Positions 61,601 through 64,000 of a stretch of 64,000 bases of DNA are shown here, in pieces. The notes below the pieces were generated by a model. It ran no database searches. It saw only the letters and a program-made list of their open reading frames with translations, and was not told where the DNA came from. The DNA lies in NCBI RefSeq assembly GCF_004795745.1, contig NZ_SDGV01000006.1, positions 1-64,000 of the forward strand, written 5' to 3'. Position numbers and translations under genes: made by a program. Positions within the stretch are counted from its first letter, which is position 1, and each line of letters opens with the position of its first letter. Source of the DNA: Vagococcus silagei (GTDB taxonomy: Bacteria; Bacillota; Bacilli; Lactobacillales; Vagococcaceae).

Positions 61601-64000
61601 CATTACCTATTCAAGAAAAAAATGACGATACACAAGTTAAAGCTGTTTCTAAAGTTCTTCAAGAAGGAATTGCAGGCGCTATTAATTGGAGCGGCCAAAG
61701 AGACGTTACTAATTTAGAAGATATGAATCAATTAGCTGTTCAAGGTGATGTTGTATTAGGTGAAATTCATACGCAAGTGGTGGATGGAACGAATACAATC
61801 GTTGGTCAAGCTAAACAAACGAATACTAAAGATCTTGATGGTGATCATTATCAAGCAGTCTTTGAATTAAATGGTAAAGAAATAGGTCGGACAGAATTAG
61901 ATAAAGATGGGAACTTTATCTTTAACTATACAATTGTTGATGCTAAAACAGGAAATGTGATGGCACAAAACTTTGCTCAAGGGGACAATGTCAAAGTTAA
62001 AATTGTCCGCATGAACGAAAAATATGACCTGACAACAACCTCTCTTGATAAATCAATTAATGTTGTGAAAGGTAAATCACCAGTAGTTGAAGTGAATTCA
62101 ATCAAGCAAAATGGCAAGGTCATCAGCGGTAAAATTAGTACACTAACTACCCAAGATGGTAAGAGTATGACAATTGATCCTTCTGATAAAAATGTTTACA
62201 CTGTTCGCTTGGTGTATTATGCGCCTGGTCAAACAACTGGTATTGAGTTGGCAGAAGTTAGAACTGATAAAGATGGCAACTTCAATTATGTAACGTCAAT
62301 GCCGCTACAATATGGTGGTCGCATTGAAGCGATTGCTTATGTTTATCAAGGAATTGTCAATAGTAACGGTGAGTTATCATCAACTGGTGTGCAATTAAAT
62401 AATGCTGATGCCAACACGACAATTAAGCAAGTTGAATGGAATATTGGCAAACCTTCAGTTAACCAAATTAAAGAAGGTAGTACAACAATTACAGGTCAAG
62501 CACCAATCAATGACGTTAAATTTAACGAAGCCAATTATCAAATTCAAGTATCAATTGGTGATAAAGTTTACTATGGTTCAATTGATGATAATGGTATGTT
62601 CCAAGTAACAGTACCAAAAGTTGAACGTGGTGAGATTGTTAATGTGAGTGTTGTTGGATTTGTACCTGGAAAAACTGAAGCAGTTACAGGTTCTGACGTT
62701 GTTGAAAGTATTGTTGTTGCTTCATCTGAAGCGAATGACAAATGGGAAGTCAATCAACCAACAATCAATGTTCCAAAAATTGGTGAATCTACTTTAACAG
62801 GGATTGCACTTTTAGATGATAGCCCAACAAGAGATTATTACGTTACAGTAACAATCAACGGTGTTCAAATGACTATTAATGAAGATGCGCTAAATCGTGA
62901 AAATGGACGTATCCAAATTAATTTAGGTCAAAAAATCAAAGCAACAGATGAAATTGTCGTGACTCTACACGGGACAGAAAAAGGTTATGATGGTGAAAAA
63001 ACGGCAGCGACAACTGTGACTCCCGAACGTCAAGAATCATTTGAAGAATGGGAAATTAGTCATCCAGTTGTTAAAGATCCTCAAATCGGTGACAAATCTG
63101 TTTCAGGATATGTCAAAGTTGACTCATCATACGATCGTACTTATTACGTTCAAGTAAAAATTAATGACGGCAAAGTGATCACAGGTGAAGTTGACCAATA
63201 CGGAAACTTTAGTGTGGCGTTAGATAAAGCACTTGAAGCTTATGATGACGTTTCGGTTGTCATCGTAGGACAACAGGGAGATGCTGGAAAAAAACAAAGT
63301 GCAGAAAACTTAAAACGTGTACCTGCTAAGAATACTGAAGTGAATAAAAATGGTTTGGAAGCAGCGATTGATGTAGCCTCATTCTATTCAAACGAAACAA
63401 ACGTCTACACAAAAGAAAGTTTCCAAGCTTTAACAAAAGCTTTAGAAGAAGCACAACGTATTTTTGCAAATGAAGCTGTAACACAAGCAGATGTGAACAA
63501 AGCACGTGATACTTTGAATAGTGCAATTAACCATCTTGTGACAACTACAAGCGTGAAACCTTCAAAAGTTTCAATTGATGCACTACAAACATTATTAAAA
63601 GAAGCAGAAGCAATGAATGCTTCAAAATATAGTGCAACAACATATAAAGTTTTAGTTGATGCAATGGATGAAGCAAGAGCAGTTCTCCTTGATAATACAG
63701 CAACACAATCATTAATTGATGAAACAATTACGACATTAAATAATGCAATCGCACAATTAAAAGCACCAAGTATTACGGATCCTTCAGCAGTTGACCAAAA
63801 ACGTTTAGAAGATTTAATTGCTGAAGCTAAGAAATATAAAGGTTCTGACTATACACAATATAGTTTTGCTGTTTTACAAGAAGCAATTCGCAAGGGTGAT
63901 GAAGCCTTAGGTAATCCAAATGCAGCAACTTTAAATAGTGCTTACAACGAAATAAAACGTGCCTTAACTAATTTAGTCCCAGTCGTTTCTGTGGGTGAAG
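58615..64000 (+). CDS. Giant modular surface adhesin (5' part, open at window end)
   Basis: The frame is open from TTG 58615 (7 nt after GGAGG) to the window edge, at least 1795 codons, and I read no stop in it. A long basic N-region (residues 1-24) precedes a hydrophobic core and ADA cleavage at about residue 47. Then come a Ser/Thr/Asn-rich stretch (175-200), many FIVAR-type helical repeats of about 60-75 residues (210-820; pattern YTxxSWxxL..AL..A), a beta domain (820-1050), four Ig-like modules (1060-1570), and FIVAR repeats again. The missing C-terminus would be expected to hold a sorting signal. Confidence 0.85.
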   Translation, partial: MSKKNYDYKEKMNKNQKRKNKSTKLFYSTVAAYGLATVAVAPQIADAEEIEPLEAKDQAATTTAKETPESAAQNVHVIEANDYLRQVAGDLGLKYPEAPAESKLKVVLAETYQLLASQSLTAEQANQQVEKLFAAESEYLTTMENVQAVKMNQAVNKKEVETKQSAATENLGTTSTENKSSEHSNNNTRGTEGKDEANPSNHAALDEKISELKNNTELEVNYSEETVSQLKAVIEEIETKLAAGELSDDEATQALNQLIAAEKNLSVAQTVLNDLVKQLELDLLTLGSINQESSSEAKAVIAEAKKLQANKNATQAEVNRLVATLQEHVADLDVTAEELSSFVEETLATYKQTSYTALSYKELSDALRDAVLVANNQESTKSERYLAYTKIQHAVGQLVEIKTSQDLQTKLDEVKGLDGKNYTTDSYKAFSDHLKKAERLLKAENVSTDAFSNTYSDLMKSIDDLVSKEDVNAELQATLEEANKIVKANKQKQLFTNETINLLLQQMKIAETVDFNMVSADRLVEINNQVKQAINDLVKIENLKGLESLINEGNKLVGLGKGNFTDSSWNNLTKQLTYAQAVLGSSKSTVDEISNAYQKLDHAIKVMIDKETLLNDLDSALFRAEAYEKDSGKFTESSWLAFENALIKAKAINRDSISPDMLNQLVNELNMTMNNLFLTSNEAVTNLQKELEKLVTLDKETAYTSDSWRQLQQVVTEAYKLVDSVDEIQTEDVLRVTERLAKAIDDLAYSDANRQSARQNLKDEIATFDNMTEEDRKKILHGYEEYEQAINAARELLNNLNVSATEMNTAVTKINNAKNNLTIDEGSKTLAVNTTTNVSKNTGMKDGQFNVEVKVDNPTLQFLTYKPSFETTVKIPHNLIPFFEDPNWRQYVKIAYNNSAGAVGMGTTEVKSGNKKSGGIGGIGAKWDPMLNLLSLDDEKVLNDLKITYKMVDGQPVLFITTNKMVPGTGLMPVNEFELNYFLNFDLEQYLKDGHALPIQEKNDDTQVKAVSKVLQEGIAGAINWSGQRDVTNLEDMNQLAVQGDVVLGEIHTQVVDGTNTIVGQAKQTNTKDLDGDHYQAVFELNGKEIGRTELDKDGNFIFNYTIVDAKTGNVMAQNFAQGDNVKVKIVRMNEKYDLTTTSLDKSINVVKGKSPVVEVNSIKQNGKVISGKISTLTTQDGKSMTIDPSDKNVYTVRLVYYAPGQTTGIELAEVRTDKDGNFNYVTSMPLQYGGRIEAIAYVYQGIVNSNGELSSTGVQLNNADANTTIKQVEWNIGKPSVNQIKEGSTTITGQAPINDVKFNEANYQIQVSIGDKVYYGSIDDNGMFQVTVPKVERGEIVNVSVVGFVPGKTEAVTGSDVVESIVVASSEANDKWEVNQPTINVPKIGESTLTGIALLDDSPTRDYYVTVTINGVQMTINEDALNRENGRIQINLGQKIKATDEIVVTLHGTEKGYDGEKTAATTVTPERQESFEEWEISHPVVKDPQIGDKSVSGYVKVDSSYDRTYYVQVKINDGKVITGEVDQYGNFSVALDKALEAYDDVSVVIVGQQGDAGKKQSAENLKRVPAKNTEVNKNGLEAAIDVASFYSNETNVYTKESFQALTKALEEAQRIFANEAVTQADVNKARDTLNSAINHLVTTTSVKPSKVSIDALQTLLKEAEAMNASKYSATTYKVLVDAMDEARAVLLDNTATQSLIDETITTLNNAIAQLKAPSITDPSAVDQKRLEDLIAEAKKYKGSDYTQYSFAVLQEAIRKGDEALGNPNAATLNSAYNEIKRALTNLVPVVSVGE
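62092..63330 (+). repeat. Tandem Ig-like modules within the adhesin
   Basis: Four modules begin with a VEW/WEV-type strand at 62092, 62437, 62743 and 63049 (first position of the Trp-equivalent codon). The last three are spaced exactly 306 nt (102 residues). Each holds a PKIGxxxxxG turn and a DxxGxF strand (DKDGNF, DDNGMF, DQYGNF), as in bacterial Ig-like domains of surface proteins. Confidence 0.75.

Noticed and set aside
59070-63727. Minus-strand frames across the adhesin gene
   Set aside because: They are repeat-derived shadows of the long plus-strand frame, with Leu/Ser-biased composition and no start signals.

Overview
This window is a low-GC Firmicute chromosome segment that contains the replication origin. 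Gene order (dnaA, dnaN, yaaA, recF, gyrB, gyrA, rpsF, ssb, rpsR, rplI, dnaB on one side; rpmH, rnpA, yidC, jag, mnmE, mnmG on the other), strong AGGAGG ribosome binding sites, Mga-like regulators and a D-aspartate crossbridge operon point to Lactobacillales. Enterococcaceae fits best, for example a Vagococcus-like or Enterococcus-like organism. The genus is an inference. I found no rRNA, tRNA or CRISPR array.

Layout. 1-159 is the start of a transposase that runs off the left edge. 1114-4932 is a minus-strand operon asnH/asnB - D-aspartate ligase - aspartate racemase, which together could make and amidate D-Asp for the peptidoglycan crossbridge. 5239-9081 holds two lipoproteins, a methyltransferase with nested control signals, and a small operon (DUF924, YjdI-like ferredoxin, YjdJ-like acetyltransferase, YbaK/PrdX-like deacylase). 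9333-12108 is a two-component system with a Met/His-rich sensor, divergent from a secreted His/Met/Cys-rich protein, and looks like a metal-response module. 12359-15281 carries a DUF2975/HTH pair, an ArgR-type repressor and an Mga-like regulator. 15328-16785 is a secreted C69 dipeptidase.

17177-28091 is a nucleoside uptake and salvage block (deoD, punA, deoB, two permeases, a double ATPase, a BMP lipoprotein, cdd, pdp) preceded by a LacI-family regulator. The pdp promoter region has a cre-like site and two palindromic operators 33 bp apart. 28219-34647 contains a zinc-ribbon protein, an ABC-F ATPase, and a GT2 glycosyltransferase flanked by two paralogous polytopic membrane proteins.

34712-48309 is the left replichore start, nearly all on the minus strand. 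It includes a perfect parS site between rpsF and ssb. The oriC is bipartite: DnaA-box clusters lie on both sides of dnaA, and the dnaA-dnaN gap also holds a DnaA-trio array next to a GC cluster. 48790-54524 is the right replichore start on the plus strand. 54656-64000 is an accessory surface locus: an Mga-like regulator, a membrane-anchored or secreted protein with an apparently non-ATG start, a GT4 glycosyltransferase, and a giant modular adhesin (at least 1795 codons, open at the right edge).
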